This document shows, piece by piece, positions 12,852 through 13,998 of a stretch of DNA of 13,998 bases (position 1 is its first letter; the number at the start of each line of letters is the position of its first letter). The notes below the pieces were generated by a model that was not told where the DNA came from, did not search any database, and worked only from the letters and a program-made list of their open reading frames with translations. The position numbers and the translations under genes are program-made. Origin of the DNA: Chloroflexota bacterium (GTDB lineage: Bacteria; Chloroflexota; Dehalococcoidia; Tepidiformales; Tepidiformaceae); the NCBI GenBank assembly GCA_021823905.1, contig JAKALX010000049.1, positions 1 to 13,998 of the forward strand, in the 5' to 3' direction.

Positions 12852-13998
12852 CTAGCCTGGCTGGCCGATCTGTTCCCGCAGTTGTCGCGCGGCCTCATGG
12901 ACGCGCCCGGGGGCCGTCCCTCCGGGAACATCACGTGCCGCCAGCGCCGAATCGACGTCCAACGCGAGAATATCCGGTGCGAACAGCCCGCTCGCGGCCT
13001 GGTAGACGTCGAACGGCAGGGCGTTCAGCTCGCAACCGCGCTGTTCGCATTCGCGCACCAGCCGACCGACCACGCCGTGGGCCTCTCGGAAGGGCAGCCC
13101 CTTCTTCACCAGGTAGTCGGCAACGTCAGTTGCCAGCGAGAAGCTCTCGCCCGCCGCTTTCCGCATGCGCTCCAGGTTGAAACCGAGGGCCGGGATCATC
13201 GCGGCGAAGATGCGCAGCGTCGGGATGACGACGTTCGCGGCGCTGAAGATCGCCGCCTTGTCTTCCTGGAGATCGCGGTTGTAGGCCAGCGGCTGGCCTT
13301 TCAGGTTGGTGAGGATGTTCATCAATTCGCCGTAGACCCGCCCGGTGCGCCCGCGGGCCAGCTCCGCCACGTCCGCGTTCTTCTTCTGCGGCATCATGCT
13401 CGAACCCGTCGCAAAGGCGTCCGGGAGGCGGACGAACCCGAACTCGGCGCTTGCCCAGAGCACAATCTCCTCGGCCAGTCGCGAGAGATGCATCTGGGCG
13501 ATAGCGCAACACGCCAGGAACTCGGCCACGAAATCGCGATCCGCGGTCGCGTCGAGGCTGTTCCGGCTCACGGCGTCGAAGCCAAGCTCCCGTGCGACCA
13601 TCTCGCGATCGAGCGGATACGGCGAGCCGGCCAGGGCGCCCGAGCCGAGCGGCAGGACGTTCACGCGGCGGCGGCAGTCGCGGAAACGGTCGCGGTCCCG
13701 GAGCACCATCTCCCCGTAGGCGAGGAGATGGTGGCCCAGCGTCACCGGCTGCGCCCGTTGCACGTGCGTGTAACCCGGCATCGGATCGGCCGCGTGCTGC
13801 TCGCCAAGATCGCAGAGCACGCGGAGGAGCGCGTCGCATGCTGCGACCGCGTCGTCGATCGCCTCGCGAACAACCATCCGGTTGAGCAGCGCCACCTGGT
13901 CGTTCCGGGAGCGCGCCGTGTGCAGGCGCCCCGCCGTTTCGCCGATCTTCTCTCGCAGGACGGCTTCGACGTGCGTGTGGATGTCCTCTAGTTCGGCG
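12852..13998 (-). CDS. argH: Argininosuccinate lyase, 5' part outside window
   Basis: Cytosolic tetrameric enzyme that splits argininosuccinate into arginine and fumarate in the last step of arginine synthesis. The frame is open to the window edge, so about 380 residues are visible and roughly 80 N-terminal residues of a usual 460 are missing. Motifs in order: EDIHTHVEAVL, GRLHTARSRNDQ (substrate loop), MPGYTHVQRAQPVTLGHHL (region of a catalytic His), and the fumarase/aspartase superfamily signature GSSMMPQKKNADVAE, where the usual GSSIMPQKKNPD has Met and Ala changes; the Ser in this loop is the catalytic base. LKGQPLAYNRDLQEDK follows as expected. The C-terminus (REQIGQPG) is complete. No other arginine gene is visible; argG would be expected beyond the window. 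Confidence 0.95.
   Translation of the reverse strand, partial: AELEDIHTHVEAVLREKIGETAGRLHTARSRNDQVALLNRMVVREAIDDAVAACDALLRVLCDLGEQHAADPMPGYTHVQRAQPVTLGHHLLAYGEMVLRDRDRFRDCRRRVNVLPLGSGALAGSPYPLDREMVARELGFDAVSRNSLDATADRDFVAEFLACCAIAQMHLSRLAEEIVLWASAEFGFVRLPDAFATGSSMMPQKKNADVAELARGRTGRVYGELMNILTNLKGQPLAYNRDLQEDKAAIFSAANVVIPTLRIFAAMIPALGFNLERMRKAAGESFSLATDVADYLVKKGLPFREAHGVVGRLVRECEQRGCELNALPFDVYQAASGLFAPDILALDVDSALAARDVPGGTAPGRVHEAARQLREQIGQPG

Noticed and set aside
12720..13991. A 423-codon plus-strand open frame opposite argH.
   Set aside because: argH on the minus strand has all its signatures; the plus frame is an antisense artefact.

Overview
This window is GC-rich bacterial chromosome. 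It has tightly packed genes, frequent GTG and TTG starts set by strong Shine-Dalgarno sites, and stop/start overlaps inside operons. The mix of a CheR chemotaxis methyltransferase, a class E/F-like sortase, a lipoprotein-type LivK, a 'Chloroflexus-type' malate dehydrogenase and a small His/Cys miniprotein fits a monoderm-like, high-GC lineage such as Chloroflexota. That assignment is an inference from gene style and has not been tested by phylogeny.

Layout. 2-586: 3' part of cheR, cut by the window edge. 583-2666: two divergent membrane-protein genes, an inositol-phosphorylceramide-synthase-like PAP2 protein (minus) and an LPG-synthase-TM/flippase-like protein (plus), about 83 bp apart. 2671-3966: minus-strand RidA-like protein and SAM methyltransferase. 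4103-4453: single-domain rhodanese. 4540-9715: the main operon, a complete branched-chain amino acid/amide ABC importer livK-livH-livM-livG-livF. It has a near-consensus sigma-70 promoter in front and two hairpins, one with a U-tract, after livK. 9863-10540: sortase. 10546-10761: doubtful small minus-strand ORF. 10896-11837: malate dehydrogenase. 11824-12636: three small, unrecognised minus-strand genes packed end to end in DNA of visibly lower GC. 12637-12851: no firm gene, but open frames that look like gene remnants. 12852-13998: argininosuccinate lyase argH, 5' end beyond the window.

How the genes work together. LivK should capture leucine/isoleucine/valine or a related amide outside the membrane and pass it to the LivH/LivM channel powered by LivG/LivF. 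The terminator-like hairpin after livK is expected to let the binding protein be made in excess over the membrane parts. Mdh and ArgH are separate housekeeping enzymes of central carbon and arginine metabolism. The PAP2/flippase pair may act on membrane lipids or lipid-linked sugars.

Most of the window is ordinary. The parts most worth a second look are the small-gene cassette at 11824-12636 with the disturbed junction between it and argH, the tandem hairpins after livK, and family-specific inserts in LivG and LivM. No tRNA, rRNA, CRISPR array or recognisable transposon was seen.
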